Source: Phycisphaerales bacterium
Lineage (GTDB): Bacteria; Planctomycetota; Phycisphaerae; Phycisphaerales; UBA1924
Length of the DNA stretch: 39,700 nucleotides
Direction of reading: 5' to 3'
Assembly (NCBI GenBank): GCA_007693785.1
Contig: RECY01000018.1
Coordinates: 1-39,700, forward strand
How positions within the stretch are numbered: position 1 is the stretch's first letter; every line of letters begins with the position of its first letter. A program made the position numbers and the translations under genes. Positions 1 to 12,167 of this stretch are shown one piece after another. The notes beneath the pieces were generated by a model. That model made no database searches. It was not told the origin of the DNA and was given only the letters and a program-made list of their open reading frames with translations.

Positions 1-640
<640 letters not shown>

Positions 641-744
641 TCAATCCGAAATCCGGGCGGCGGCTCGGTGCGGGGGTGGCGCGGGCGTGGTATGTTTCGT
701 GCGAGCGGAGCCGGCGCTGGACGCGCGGGCGACAGGGGAGGCCG

Positions 745-1464
745 ATGCCCACGACACCGGAAGGATTCGCCGCCCGCATCGACCGTCTGAAGGCGGACCT
801 TGTGGACCAGGGGCGGCGCGTGCAGGCGCTGGTGGAGCGATCGTTCGACGCGGTCTATGCGCGGGACGCGGCGGGGGCGGCCCGGGTGATCGACGACGAC
901 GACCCGATCGACCGGGCCGACGTCGATATCGAGCGGGCGTGCGTGCAGCTGCTCGACGACGCGACGCGCGAAGGGGCGGCGATCGGGCACAGCCAGCTCC
1001 GCGCGGTGCTGACGATCGTGAAGGTCAACAACGAGCTGGAGCGGACGGCCGACGCGGGTGTTTCGGTGGCCGAGCACGTCGCGGAGCTGGTCGGGTGCAC
1101 GGGCGAGCCGCCGGACACGTTCCGGGTGATGACCAACTCGGTGGTCGGGATCATCCGGGACGTGAACTCGTCGTATCAGCATCAGGACGCGGGGCTGGCG
1201 AAGCTGGTGCTCCAGTCCGAGGACGCGGTGGAGGCGTTCAAGCTCGCGATCCTCCGGGATCTGGAGGAGCAGGTCGCGAGCGGGGCGATCTCGGTCGACC
1301 TGGCGTTCACACTGGGGCAGATCGCGGGCGAGTGCGAGCGGATCAGCGACTACTGCACGAATGTCGCCGAGCAGGTGATCTACGTCGCGACGGGCGCGAT
1401 CGTGCGTCACACCGACGCGGGATGGGTGGAGACGGGGCGCTCGGGGAACGAAGAAGATGAGTAG
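745..1464 (+). CDS. PhoU-like phosphate signalling protein
   Basis: A 239-residue all-helical protein of the PhoU family, whose members damp phosphate uptake and PhoR/PhoB signalling in the cytoplasm. Two PhoU repeats are visible. Each carries the family's acidic metal-binding helix: around residues 98-110 the motif NNELERTADAGVSVAEH, and near the C-terminus GECERISDYCTNVAEQV. The length matches the usual 220-240 residues. ATG at 745 is preceded by GGGGAGG, which favours it over in-frame codons further upstream. No pstSCAB or phoR genes are adjacent; its neighbours are enolase (divergent) and an aminotransferase (convergent), so the Pst link is not supported by context. It could be one of the PhoU paralogues tied to other transporters. 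Confidence 0.85.
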   Translation: MPTTPEGFAARIDRLKADLVDQGRRVQALVERSFDAVYARDAAGAARVIDDDDPIDRADVDIERACVQLLDDATREGAAIGHSQLRAVLTIVKVNNELERTADAGVSVAEHVAELVGCTGEPPDTFRVMTNSVVGIIRDVNSSYQHQDAGLAKLVLQSEDAVEAFKLAILRDLEEQVASGAISVDLAFTLGQIAGECERISDYCTNVAEQVIYVATGAIVRHTDAGWVETGRSGNEEDE

Positions 1465-1497
1465 TTGAGGGACGCCCGTGCCACGGAGAGGCTCGGG

Positions 1498-2718
1498 TCA
1501 GACGCCCGCGGCTCTTTCCGCTTCGGCGCAGACGGCTTCCAGCGCGTCGCAGGCGTAGCGGACGTCTTGCGGGCTGATGAAGGGGCCGACGCTGAGACGT
1601 AATGCGCCGCCTGATTCGGATCCCAGGCTCGCGTGGGCTCGCGGGGCGCAGTGGATGCCGGCTCGGGCGAGGATGCCGAACTCGTTTTCGAGTCGGTCGG
1701 CGAGGTCTCGCGCGGGGATGGTGTCGTGGGCGAGGCTGAAGACGCCGAGCCGGTCGCCGACGCCTTGCGGGCCGAGGAGTCGGAGGCGTTCGAGGCTGCC
1801 GCGGACGTTGAGCGAGGCGATCATGGTTTCGATGAGCCCGCGTTCGTGGGCCCAGAGTCGGTCGACGCCGCGCTCGAGGATCCAGGCGACGCCCTCGCTG
1901 AGCCCGGCGAGGCCGACGGTGTTGTGGGAGCCGGCCTCGTAGCGGTCGGGCATGTCGCCCGGGTGGGTGTCGAGCTCGCTGAGGCTGCCGGTGCCGCCCT
2001 CGCGGACGGTGGCGACGACGCGTTCCATGCCGGGTCGGAGGTAGAGCACGCCGGTGCCGAGCGGGCCGAGGAGGCCCTTGTGCCCGGGGAAGGCGAGCAG
2101 GTCGACGCCCATCGCTTCGACGTCGATGGGGATGTGCCCGACGGACTGGGCGGCGTCGACGAGGAAGGGGACGGCCTGATCCCGGCAGATCGCGCCGATC
2201 TCGGCGATGGGCTGCACGGTGCCGCTGACGTTGCTGGCGTGGACGACGGCGACGAGGGCCGTGTCCTTGCCGATCGCGGCTCTGACGTCCTCGGGATCGA
2301 CCAGGCCCGTCTCAGGGTCGACCGGGACGCAGGTCCAGACGCAGTCGCCGTCCTCGGCGAGCGCGTTGAAGGGGCGGAGGACGGAGTTGTGGTCCATCGC
2401 CGTGGTGACGAGGTGGACGCGCGAGCCGGGGCGGGTGCGCCGTCGGTGGCGGACGACGCCGGCGATCGCGAGGTGGAGCGCGTCGGTGGTGTTGAGCGTG
2501 AAGACGACGCGCTCGGGGGCGGAGCCGTGGATGAGGCGGTTGATCCGCTCGCGGCAGGTGCGGAGGACGCGCGTGCCCTCGAGGCTCTCGGCGTAGCCGC
2601 CGCGACCGGGGGACGCGCCGACGTGCTCGGCGTAGTGGCGCATCGCCTCGAGCACGCGCGGGGGCTTTGGGAAACTCGTGGCGGCGTTGTCGAAATAGAG
2701 CCTGCGGGAGCGATCCAT
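1498..2718 (-). CDS. Class V aminotransferase / cysteine desulfurase family protein
   Basis: A 406-residue PLP enzyme resembling the IscS/SufS-like cysteine desulfurase group typified by Enterococcus EF2568 (TIGR01977). Diagnostic stretches are YFDNAATSFPKPP at the N-terminus, FTLNTTDALHLA, TTAMDHNSVLRP, the cofactor region DAAQSVGHIPID, and AFPGHKGLLGPLGTG, where the Lys should form the Schiff base with PLP. A Cys-containing segment, IHCAPRAH, near the C-terminus may correspond to the persulfide loop. Sulfur transfer from cysteine is the likely reaction, though members of this subgroup are poorly studied and could act on other amino acids. The start at 2718 has no Shine-Dalgarno but has TACAGT 6 nt upstream, suggesting a leaderless message. 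No Fe-S assembly genes are adjacent. The ORF stays open upstream to 3618, but homology starts here. Confidence 0.88.
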   Translation of the reverse strand: MDRSRRLYFDNAATSFPKPPRVLEAMRHYAEHVGASPGRGGYAESLEGTRVLRTCRERINRLIHGSAPERVVFTLNTTDALHLAIAGVVRHRRRTRPGSRVHLVTTAMDHNSVLRPFNALAEDGDCVWTCVPVDPETGLVDPEDVRAAIGKDTALVAVVHASNVSGTVQPIAEIGAICRDQAVPFLVDAAQSVGHIPIDVEAMGVDLLAFPGHKGLLGPLGTGVLYLRPGMERVVATVREGGTGSLSELDTHPGDMPDRYEAGSHNTVGLAGLSEGVAWILERGVDRLWAHERGLIETMIASLNVRGSLERLRLLGPQGVGDRLGVFSLAHDTIPARDLADRLENEFGILARAGIHCAPRAHASLGSESGGALRLSVGPFISPQDVRYACDALEAVCAEAERAAGV

Positions 2719-2724
2719 CGGTGG

Positions 2725-2730
2725 ACTGTA
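2725..2730 (-). promoter_or_regulatory. Candidate leaderless -10 box of the cysteine desulfurase gene
   Basis: TACAGT lies 6 nt before the ATG on the minus strand. That spacing would put the transcription start at or next to the start codon. The gene has no Shine-Dalgarno. No clear -35 is visible. Confidence 0.3.
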
Positions 2731-2773
2731 CGCGGGCGGTGGGCGTCCCGGCTCTGGGCTCGCCCTTGGGTTC

Positions 2774-2792
2774 CGGGGCGGGCTCAGCCCCG
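2774..2792. terminator. Hairpin at the DUF1501 gene stop
   Basis: CGGGGC, a 7-nt loop, then GCCCCG: a 6-bp stem that includes the stop codon of the DUF1501 gene in its loop. No T-tract follows on the minus strand, so intrinsic termination is only a possibility. Confidence 0.3.
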
Positions 2793-4124
2793 ACGCGTGA
2801 CGGGCAGGACGCGGAAGCTCCGCCCGAGGACCTCGCGGCTGTCGGTGCGCATCCAGCGTTCGAGGACGCCGGCGTAAACGCTCCGGAAGTCGATGAGGTG
2901 TTTCAGGTCGCCGTCTTCGAGGTCTCGGAGGGAGGGGTGCTCGCCGATGACGCCGGCGCGGGCCATGGGGCCGAAGAGGAACATCGGGGCGGCCGTGCCG
3001 TGGTCGGTCCCGTTGCTGGCGTTCTGCCCGACGCGCCGTCCGAACTCGCTGAAGCTGACGGTGAGCACGCGGGTGTCGTTGCCCTGGGCCTTGAGGTCGT
3101 TGTAGAACGCGCGGACGGCCCCGCCGAACTCCGCGAGCAGTTGCCCGTGCCGCCCCTGCGCGCCGCCCTGCTGGGCGTGCGTATCGAACCCGCCGAGGGA
3201 GACGTAGTAGACGCGGGTCTTGAGCCCGGCGCGGATCATGCTCGCGATCATCGACATCTGCTGCGCGAGGCGCGTGCGCGGGTATTCGACGAGCGGGCGC
3301 TGGGCGACGGCGTTGCGGATCAGGTCGCTGGAGATGCGGGCGTCGAGGGCGGTGCGCACGAGGAAGTCGGCCGTCGTCTCGGCGTGATGGTGCCCGTGCC
3401 CATCGGCGTGCGCGTGGTCTCGAACGGGGGCGCGTTCGGCGAGTCGCTGGTGCGGCTCGGCGAGCGCGTCGTGCAGGTCTTCGCCCAGCCAGCGGAAGAG
3501 GTTCGCGTTCTCGAACGCGACCGGCTGCACCTGGCGGCCTTGCATCGCGAGCGGCGCGGTGCGACCGATCGCGACGCTCGGGGCGCGCCCGGCGTCCTCT
3601 TCGGGGGAGCCGGCGCATTCGTTATCGACGTAGCGCCCGAGCCATCCCGTGCCGGTGGCGTTGGTGTTGGCGGTGTGCCAGATGTCCATGCTCTTGAAGT
3701 GGGATCGGTTGGGGTTGGGGTAGCCGACGCCCTGGATGACACCGACGAGCCCGTCGTCGTACATCGCTTTGACGTCGGCGAGTCGCGGGTGGAGCCCGAG
3801 CCCGTCGGCTCCGCGTCCGAAGCGGAGCACCTCGCGCTCGGGGACCGCGATCCGCGGGCGGGCGTTGTAGTAGCCCGCTTCGCCGAAGGGGACGACGGTG
3901 TTGAGCCCGTCGTTGCCGCCGGAGAGCTGGAGGACGACAAGGACGCGGTCCTCCGGCACGCCGGGCGTGGAGCCGCGCCCGCCCATGGCGGCTTCGAGCG
4001 CGACGGCCGAGCGTTGGAGGAACGCCGGCGCGACCACGCTCGCCGAGGCGAGGGCGAGCGAGCCGAGCGTGAACGCGCGACGCGTGTAGGCTTTGGCTTC
4101 GGATGGGTTGTTGTGCAGACTCAT
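2784..4124 (-). CDS. DUF1501 family secreted protein
   Basis: A 446-residue protein of the DUF1501 family (sulfatase/alkaline-phosphatase-like fold), abundant in Planctomycetes and of unknown substrate. The N-terminus has a twin-arginine-like signal (TRRAFTLGSLALASASV), predicting export folded through Tat. The family core starts at VLQLSGGNDGLNTVVPF and continues with SHFKSMDIWHTA, a SLGGFDTHAQQ motif and VSFSEFGRRVGQNASNGTDHG, where the His and Asp residues are likely metal ligands. A His-rich insertion (DHAHADGHGHHHAE) sits mid-protein. It lies 37 nt downstream of the DUF1800 gene in the same direction, the standard DUF1800-DUF1501 pairing. ATG at 4124 is the start directly preceding the Tat signal; its ribosome site (GGGA) is weak. 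Confidence 0.9.
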   Translation of the reverse strand: MSLHNNPSEAKAYTRRAFTLGSLALASASVVAPAFLQRSAVALEAAMGGRGSTPGVPEDRVLVVLQLSGGNDGLNTVVPFGEAGYYNARPRIAVPEREVLRFGRGADGLGLHPRLADVKAMYDDGLVGVIQGVGYPNPNRSHFKSMDIWHTANTNATGTGWLGRYVDNECAGSPEEDAGRAPSVAIGRTAPLAMQGRQVQPVAFENANLFRWLGEDLHDALAEPHQRLAERAPVRDHAHADGHGHHHAETTADFLVRTALDARISSDLIRNAVAQRPLVEYPRTRLAQQMSMIASMIRAGLKTRVYYVSLGGFDTHAQQGGAQGRHGQLLAEFGGAVRAFYNDLKAQGNDTRVLTVSFSEFGRRVGQNASNGTDHGTAAPMFLFGPMARAGVIGEHPSLRDLEDGDLKHLIDFRSVYAGVLERWMRTDSREVLGRSFRVLPVTRRG

Positions 4125-4161
4125 CGCTGATTCCCAGAGGCTTCGTGCCTCGTGCCTTCCT

Positions 4162-5730
4162 CTAGCAAAGCTGATATTCCGGCATCGCGGTGATGAGCAG
4201 GATCGCGCCGGTGACGCCCTGCGCGTTGCGCACGCCGCCGTGCTCGGCGATGAACGACGCGATGGTGGCGGCGGCCTCGGGCGGTCGTCGCCCGAGCATG
4301 AAGCGGAGGAGCTGATCCGCAAGGGCCTCGGGCTCGCGTGCGGCTCGCTCGTCCTCGCGGGCGAGGGTTTGGACGATCGGCGCGGGGTCGTAGCTGTCGG
4401 CGGGGCGCGGCTGGCGCTGCCCGGCGAGCCGCCCGGTGAGCAGGTACGCCGCGGCGTTCTGACGGGTGAATAGGGTGTTGGTGTTGATCCACCACCGCCC
4501 GCCCGGCCAGCCCGCGACGCTCGGCGGGAAGAGCGGGTTCTGCCCCATCAGATCCATCGCGTCGAGCAGCGTGTTCAGGTCGCGCGTCGGGGTGAGAAGC
4601 TGGCGGATCGAGCCGACGAGCAGCTCGGCGGGGCTCTTGATCAGCTCGCCCCGCGCCTCGTCGGCGTAGAAGTGTGCGCTCCTGAACACCTCGCGCAGCA
4701 CCGGCGCGAGCTGGTATCGCGAACGCCGGAGCGTGTCGGCCATCGCGTGGACGTACGCCCGCACCTCCGGGGTCGCGCCCGGGTCGCGCCGGTCGTCCCA
4801 GTGCTCGGGCAAGGGGGCGACGAAGAAGCGGTAGAGCTTGGCGGCGATGAAGCTCGCGCAGGATCGCTGGGCGAGTATGGCGCGGACGAAGGCGTCGCCG
4901 TCGAGGTTGCCGCGGGCGCCGAGGATCTGCTTGCTCCCGCGGTCGTGCTGTCGCGGGTTGAAGGTGAACTCGTTGTTGTTGAAGGTGTAGCCGGTGAGAG
5001 CGCGGGCGCCCTCGCGGATGTCGCGCTCGGTGTAGTTGCCGACGCCGAGGGCGAAGAGCTCCATGAGCTCGCGGGCGAGGTTCTCGTTGGGGTTGCCCCG
5101 TCGGGATCGGTGGTTGTCGAGGTAGGCGAGCATCGCGGGGTCGCGGATGATCGCGTGCATCAGTTCCGCGAAGCTGCCGAGCGCGTGCGCACGGAAGAGG
5201 CGGTTCTGCATGAGCATGTGCCACGAGTTTTCGATGGCGCGATAGTTGGTCGCGAAGTGCCCGTGCCAGAAGAGGGTCATCTTCTCTTGCAAGGCGGCGG
5301 GGGATTCGATCATCCGCGTCAGCCACCAGCGTTGGATCGCGCGGGCCTGCTGGCGGTCTTCACGCTGGCGTTCTTGGATCATGGCTCGCAGGCGGGCGAG
5401 CGCGTCCTCATCCCCGCGGGCGGCGGCCCGGCGGTAGGCCTGGCGCTGCTCCGGGTTGGGCTCGGCCATGACGCTGTCGCGGATCTCCCGCGGCGGGGTG
5501 TCGTCGCGGAAGTTGGCCTCTCCCGGGTTGAGAAAGTATTCGATTGCGCGATCGAGGCCCCACTCGGCGACGAGTCGGACCTGGACGGGTGAGCCGCCGA
5601 AGCCGACGCGGAGGAGCAGGTGGCGGGCCTCGTCGGGCCCGAACGCGCCCGGGTCGAGCGGGGCGATCGCGGCCCGGGCCCGGGCCTGCGGGCTGGTGCG
5701 CGGGGTGACGTCGCTCCAGAGTCTTGACAT
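4162..5730 (-). CDS. DUF1800 family protein
   Basis: A 522-residue DUF1800 protein, a family of unknown biochemical role almost always encoded just before a DUF1501 gene, as here. Family signatures visible are FGPDEARHLLLRVGFGGSP near the N-terminus, MTLFWHGHFATNYRAIEN, NENLARELMELFALGVGNY, REGARALTGYTF and PPSVAGWPGGRWWINTNTL. There is no obvious signal peptide, although the partner is secreted. ATG at 5730 has GGAG 6 nt upstream. The gene follows heme A synthase on the same strand after a 144-nt spacer holding a strong hairpin, so it probably has its own transcription unit. Family assignment is firm; function is not known. Confidence 0.9.
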   Translation of the reverse strand: MSRLWSDVTPRTSPQARARAAIAPLDPGAFGPDEARHLLLRVGFGGSPVQVRLVAEWGLDRAIEYFLNPGEANFRDDTPPREIRDSVMAEPNPEQRQAYRRAAARGDEDALARLRAMIQERQREDRQQARAIQRWWLTRMIESPAALQEKMTLFWHGHFATNYRAIENSWHMLMQNRLFRAHALGSFAELMHAIIRDPAMLAYLDNHRSRRGNPNENLARELMELFALGVGNYTERDIREGARALTGYTFNNNEFTFNPRQHDRGSKQILGARGNLDGDAFVRAILAQRSCASFIAAKLYRFFVAPLPEHWDDRRDPGATPEVRAYVHAMADTLRRSRYQLAPVLREVFRSAHFYADEARGELIKSPAELLVGSIRQLLTPTRDLNTLLDAMDLMGQNPLFPPSVAGWPGGRWWINTNTLFTRQNAAAYLLTGRLAGQRQPRPADSYDPAPIVQTLAREDERAAREPEALADQLLRFMLGRRPPEAAATIASFIAEHGGVRNAQGVTGAILLITAMPEYQLC

Positions 5731-5764
5731 CGCGTTCTCCGCTCCCGGGCGAGTCGTTCCGCCG

Positions 5765-5779
5765 CCGGCTCAACGCCGG
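5765..5779. other. Small hairpin between ctaA and the DUF1800 gene
   Basis: CCGGC-TCAAC-GCCGG forms a 5-bp stem with a 5-nt loop, next to the larger hairpin at 5793-5838. No T-tract follows. Confidence 0.3.
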
Positions 5780-5792
5780 GGTTGCGGGCGCA

Positions 5793-5838
5793 TTGCACGC
5801 GCCCGGTTCAGAATCGGGCTTCCGGGCGGGGCGTGCAA
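5793..5838 (-). terminator. Long stem-loop after ctaA
   Basis: Left arm TTGCACGC+GCCCGG and right arm CCGGGC+GGG+GCGTGCAA pair over 14 bp with one 3-nt bulge and a 15-nt loop. It begins 37 nt beyond the ctaA stop codon (minus strand), the place expected for a 3'-end structure. It lacks a T-tract, so it may be a Rho-type or 3'-protective element rather than a classical intrinsic terminator. Confidence 0.45.
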
Positions 5839-5874
5839 GCAAAAACGCGAGGATGGCGTCGTGTTCGGGGCTCG

Positions 5875-7500
5875 TCAGCGTGGGGCGCGGGCGAGGCGGT
5901 GCCCCCAGACCGCTGTCAGCGTGACGGCCGCGAGGAGCAGCGCGCCCGTCGCCTGATGGCTGGTGGTGACGAGGGCTTCGAGGATGGGGACGGGCGGCGC
6001 GTCGGCGAGCATGTCGGCGGTGGGGATGGGGCCGCGGTCTTCGCGCATCGCGACGACGCCGAGCGTCGCCCACCCGAGGATGAACTGGATCGCGACAACG
6101 ATCATCGCGGTCATGCCGAAGCGGCGCAGCCAGCGCGCGGGAGCGGTGGGGGGCTGGCGGTCCTGCTCGTCACGCTTGGTGCCGGCCGCTCCGGCAATCC
6201 CGGCGAGGACGACCACGACGAACGCGAAGAGCACGTGGGACCAGAGGGCGTGGGACGCACCGAGGTGCCGGTAGGTCGCGCCGAAGATGAGCTGAATGAA
6301 AAGGCACGCGAGCGCGACGATCGCGAGCGTGCGCGCGCGTCGGGCGATGGTGCGTTGGCGATCGGTGATCGCTTCGTCGGTGCGGACGAAGGCGAGGCTG
6401 AGCATGGCGGCGACGGTGACGGCGAGGGCGAAGACCGTCTGCCCCCCGACGCCGTGGAGCAGGGCGTAGCCGAGGGCGTTCTCGGTGACGCGGACGCCGC
6501 CGGCGATGCCCTGGAGGGCGACGAGCACGCCGAGGGCCCCGGCGGCCTCGCCCGCGCGATCGCGGAGGAAGCTGACCACGAGCCACGCGGACGCGATGAG
6601 GGCGAGCGCGACGAGGATCGGAAAGAGCGCGCCCGCGGAGAGCGAGGCGCCAAGGTGAGCCGCGAGTGAGGCGAGCCCGATCGCGACGAGCACGACGACG
6701 CCGCCGATCGCGCGGATCCAGCCCTTGGGGCGGACGGCAAGGGTCGAGACGAAGAGCGTGAGCATCGCGAGCCCGACGAGCGAGCCGAAGAGGCGGTGGG
6801 TGTGCTCGAGGAAGATGCGCTGGTCGGCCATCAGGGCGATGGGGTAGAGGAACATGTTGGCGCCGTAGGTCCCGGGCCAGTCGGGGACGGCCATCCCGCT
6901 GTCGGTGCTCGTGACCAGCCCGCCGATGAGCAGCAGCGGGGCGACGGCGATCGCGGCGACGAGGGCGAGTCGCGCCAGCCAGCGGTCGTGCCGGCCTGTG
7001 GCGAGGGCGGGTGTGAGGGGCGAGGTGTCGCGACGGGTGCGGATCGAGCCGCCGACGGCGCCCGCGGCAGCCCCGATCGCGCCCGAAAGGGCGAGGAAGC
7101 CGAGTGCCGCCAGACCGGCGCCGGGGCGGAGGCGGCCGATGGCCTCGGCTTCGGCGAGCCCGCTCGGCTGTTCGGCGAGCTTGCTCCCCAGGATCAGGAG
7201 GTTGACCAAGGCCGCGACCAGCCCTGCGCCGATCCCGATCCGCCACCCGCGTTGGGCTCCGCACCCGCGGACACCCATCGCCAGCACCAGCGCGAGCGTG
7301 GCGAGCAGGATCGGCCCCGCGACGCTCGGCGCGAGGCGGACCGCGGGCAGATGGGTGATGAACCAGACCGCCCAGAGCGCGACGGCTCCGGCGAAGCCGT
7401 GTGCTAGCCACTGTCCAAATAAGGGGTTACGTGCGGCGTCCGACTCCGCGTGTTCGCGGGCGAGTGCGGATTGGCGGATTTGGGCGTCGGCTGTGGTCAT
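5875..7500 (-). CDS. ctaA: Heme A synthase (COX15/CtaA family) with an N-terminal membrane extension
   Basis: Oxidises the C8 methyl group of heme O to give heme A, the cofactor of the caa3 oxidase encoded nearby. The COX15/CtaA core runs from about residue 172 to 541 with the family motif GGLVTSTDSGMAVPDWPGTY (about 193-212), EHTHRLFGSLVG (His233 and His235), LLHGVGGQTVF and a final SHQATGALLL; these histidines are the expected heme ligands. About 170 residues before this core contain four further hydrophobic segments (roughly 33-51, 58-78, 88-106, 128-150). Many CtaA proteins are only 300-350 residues, so this extension is unusual; it does not resemble CtaB (no NxxxD prenyltransferase motif). 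ATG at 7500 has GGAGG 7 nt upstream. It is divergent from actA with a 351-nt spacer. Confidence 0.9.
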   Translation of the reverse strand: MTTADAQIRQSALAREHAESDAARNPLFGQWLAHGFAGAVALWAVWFITHLPAVRLAPSVAGPILLATLALVLAMGVRGCGAQRGWRIGIGAGLVAALVNLLILGSKLAEQPSGLAEAEAIGRLRPGAGLAALGFLALSGAIGAAAGAVGGSIRTRRDTSPLTPALATGRHDRWLARLALVAAIAVAPLLLIGGLVTSTDSGMAVPDWPGTYGANMFLYPIALMADQRIFLEHTHRLFGSLVGLAMLTLFVSTLAVRPKGWIRAIGGVVVLVAIGLASLAAHLGASLSAGALFPILVALALIASAWLVVSFLRDRAGEAAGALGVLVALQGIAGGVRVTENALGYALLHGVGGQTVFALAVTVAAMLSLAFVRTDEAITDRQRTIARRARTLAIVALACLFIQLIFGATYRHLGASHALWSHVLFAFVVVVLAGIAGAAGTKRDEQDRQPPTAPARWLRRFGMTAMIVVAIQFILGWATLGVVAMREDRGPIPTADMLADAPPVPILEALVTTSHQATGALLLAAVTLTAVWGHRLARAPR

Positions 7501-7536
7501 GGAACGGCCTCCGCGTCTTGGCCGCGCGAATCTGGA

Positions 7537-7546
7537 GTCAGACAGC
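7537..7546 (+). promoter_or_regulatory. GTCNGACAGC site, copy 1
   Basis: GTCAGACAGC. First of three near-identical decamers in the ctaA-actA divergent spacer, 36 nt upstream of the ctaA start codon. Confidence 0.4.
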
Positions 7547-7590
7547 CAGAATCAGACGGCGGTGCTTGCTGAGACTCAGTTTCGATTACG

Positions 7591-7602
7591 GTCTGACAGC
7601 AA
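7591..7602 (+). promoter_or_regulatory. GTCNGACAGC site, copy 2 (left arm of an inverted repeat)
   Basis: GTCTGACAGCAA pairs with TTGCTGTCCGAC at 7638-7649 (11 of 12 positions), arms separated by 35 nt. A TTGACG hexamer (7610-7615) lies between the arms. Confidence 0.45.
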
Positions 7603-7637
7603 ATGTCCCTTGACGGGGCGGGCCCGGGGCGGAGAAA

Positions 7638-7649
7638 TTGCTGTCCGAC
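7638..7649 (-). promoter_or_regulatory. GTCNGACAGC site, copy 3 (right arm, inverted)
   Basis: TTGCTGTCCGAC on the plus strand is GTCGGACAGCAA on the minus strand. The three copies differ only at the fourth base of the decamer, as expected of operator sites for one regulator. Confidence 0.45.
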
Positions 7650-7774
7650 AAGAACCGGCACGTCGGATCGTAGGTGTGTATGCTGCCGGCTCGCCGGGAA
7701 GCCGCGATTCAGCAGGTGCGGGTTCTTCGCCCGGGTGTTCTGATGGTTTCGGCAGTTTGGTGAGACGCGGAAAA

Positions 7775-7786
7775 AGGGGATCCCCT
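7775..7786. promoter_or_regulatory. 12-bp palindrome AGGGGATCCCCT before actA
   Basis: A perfect palindrome preceded by an A-rich run, 65 nt upstream of the actA start. The half-site GATCCCCTG recurs at 16683-16691 upstream of the caa3 cluster, so a shared site is possible but the match is short. Confidence 0.25.
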
Positions 7787-7851
7787 GTCGTCGGGTGCGG
7801 CTGCCGGTGGGTGGCGTGCGGGCCCGGCCTGGATCGAGGAGTGCTGTCCCG

Positions 7852-8544
7852 ATGTCGGCGATCTTCCCGAAATGGACCAACGCGGTGCCGACGATCGGCG
7901 CGATGGGCGCGCTCGGCGGCCTGCTGACCGTGGTGGTGGGCACGTGGTATTACGCGACGCCGGACTTCTGGGAAGTCGGGTACATGCCGACCCAGCCCGG
8001 CGAGGGCTTCAACCACCAACTGCACGCGGGGCGTCTGGGCATGGACTGCCGGTACTGCCACACGAACGTGGAAACCTCGCCCGAGGCGAACGTCCCGACG
8101 GTGAGCACGTGCATGGGTTGCCACACCGAGGGGATGCTCTCGGGGAGCGACGTCCACCGGGTGGGTTGGGTTCGTGAGGCGTACGCGGAGGACCGCTCGA
8201 TCCCGTGGCGCCGGATCCACAAATTGCCGGACTATGTGCGCAACTTCCCGCACCACGTGCACGTGCAGGCGGGTGTGAGCTGCTACTCGTGCCACGGCCA
8301 GATCGTGGGGATGCCGGTGGTGTTCCAGGCCGAGAGCCTGAGCATGGGCTGGTGTCTGGAGTGTCACCGCGAGCCGGAGAAGCACCTTGTGCCGCCGGAT
8401 CAGGTGACGAAGCTGGTGTGGGCGGAGCAGGAGTGGTTCGCGACGCCGGTGCATCAGCGTTCGTACGAGGGCGTGACGGCATCGGAGCTTCTTGAGAGTC
8501 TTCGTCAGGCGCCGCCGCAGAACTGTGCGGCTTGCCACCACTGA
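7852..8544 (+). CDS. actA: ACIII subunit ActA, pentaheme cytochrome c
   Basis: Membrane-anchored multiheme cytochrome c of alternative complex III, which passes electrons from quinol oxidation toward the terminal oxidase on the periplasmic side. The 230-residue protein has one N-terminal membrane segment (about 12-34) and five CxxCH heme sites: CRYCH 66-70, CMGCH 87-91, CYSCH 144-148, CLECH 168-172, and CAACH 225-229 at the extreme C-terminus. Additional His residues (FNHQLHAG, FPHHVHVQ) are candidate axial ligands. ATG at 7852 follows GAGGAG; in-frame codons back to 7795 have no such site. It is the first gene of the act operon, in canonical ABCDEF order. Heme attachment would depend on ResB/CcsA, encoded around 26.7-31.4 kb. 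Confidence 0.93.
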   Translation: MSAIFPKWTNAVPTIGAMGALGGLLTVVVGTWYYATPDFWEVGYMPTQPGEGFNHQLHAGRLGMDCRYCHTNVETSPEANVPTVSTCMGCHTEGMLSGSDVHRVGWVREAYAEDRSIPWRRIHKLPDYVRNFPHHVHVQAGVSCYSCHGQIVGMPVVFQAESLSMGWCLECHREPEKHLVPPDQVTKLVWAEQEWFATPVHQRSYEGVTASELLESLRQAPPQNCAACHH

Positions 8545-8645
8545 TCGCAGGCGGTGATCGCCTTGAGCGGCGTGTGTTCGTGCGGGTGTGTTGAGCGTAG
8601 GTGAAAGTCGCAGCGTTGAAGCTGCGAGTGAGGATCGCGACGACG

Positions 8646-12163
<3,518 letters not shown>

Positions 12164-12167
<4 letters not shown>

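Larger units (their letters stand above)
7501..7851. other. Divergent intergenic region between ctaA and actA
   Basis: 351 nt with no credible gene. It holds three copies of the decamer GTCNGACAGC (7537-7546, 7591-7600, and inverted at 7640-7649) and a 12-bp palindrome AGGGGATCCCCT at 7775-7786, 65 nt before actA. TATGCT at 7679-7684 could be a -10 box for actA, but no matching -35 is visible. This is where control of both heme A synthesis and the ACIII operon should lie. Confidence 0.6.

Noticed and set aside
1465-1497. Terminator in the 33-nt gap between the PhoU-like and cysteine desulfurase genes
   Set aside because: Only CCGTGCCACGG, too short and without a T-tract, so I cannot support it.
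5408-6073. Minus-strand frame overlapping the ctaA end and DUF1800 start, with a short LTSPEHDAILAFLLA stretch in the spacer
   Set aside because: The stretch has no recognisable domain and the rest is Arg/Pro shadow sequence of two real genes.
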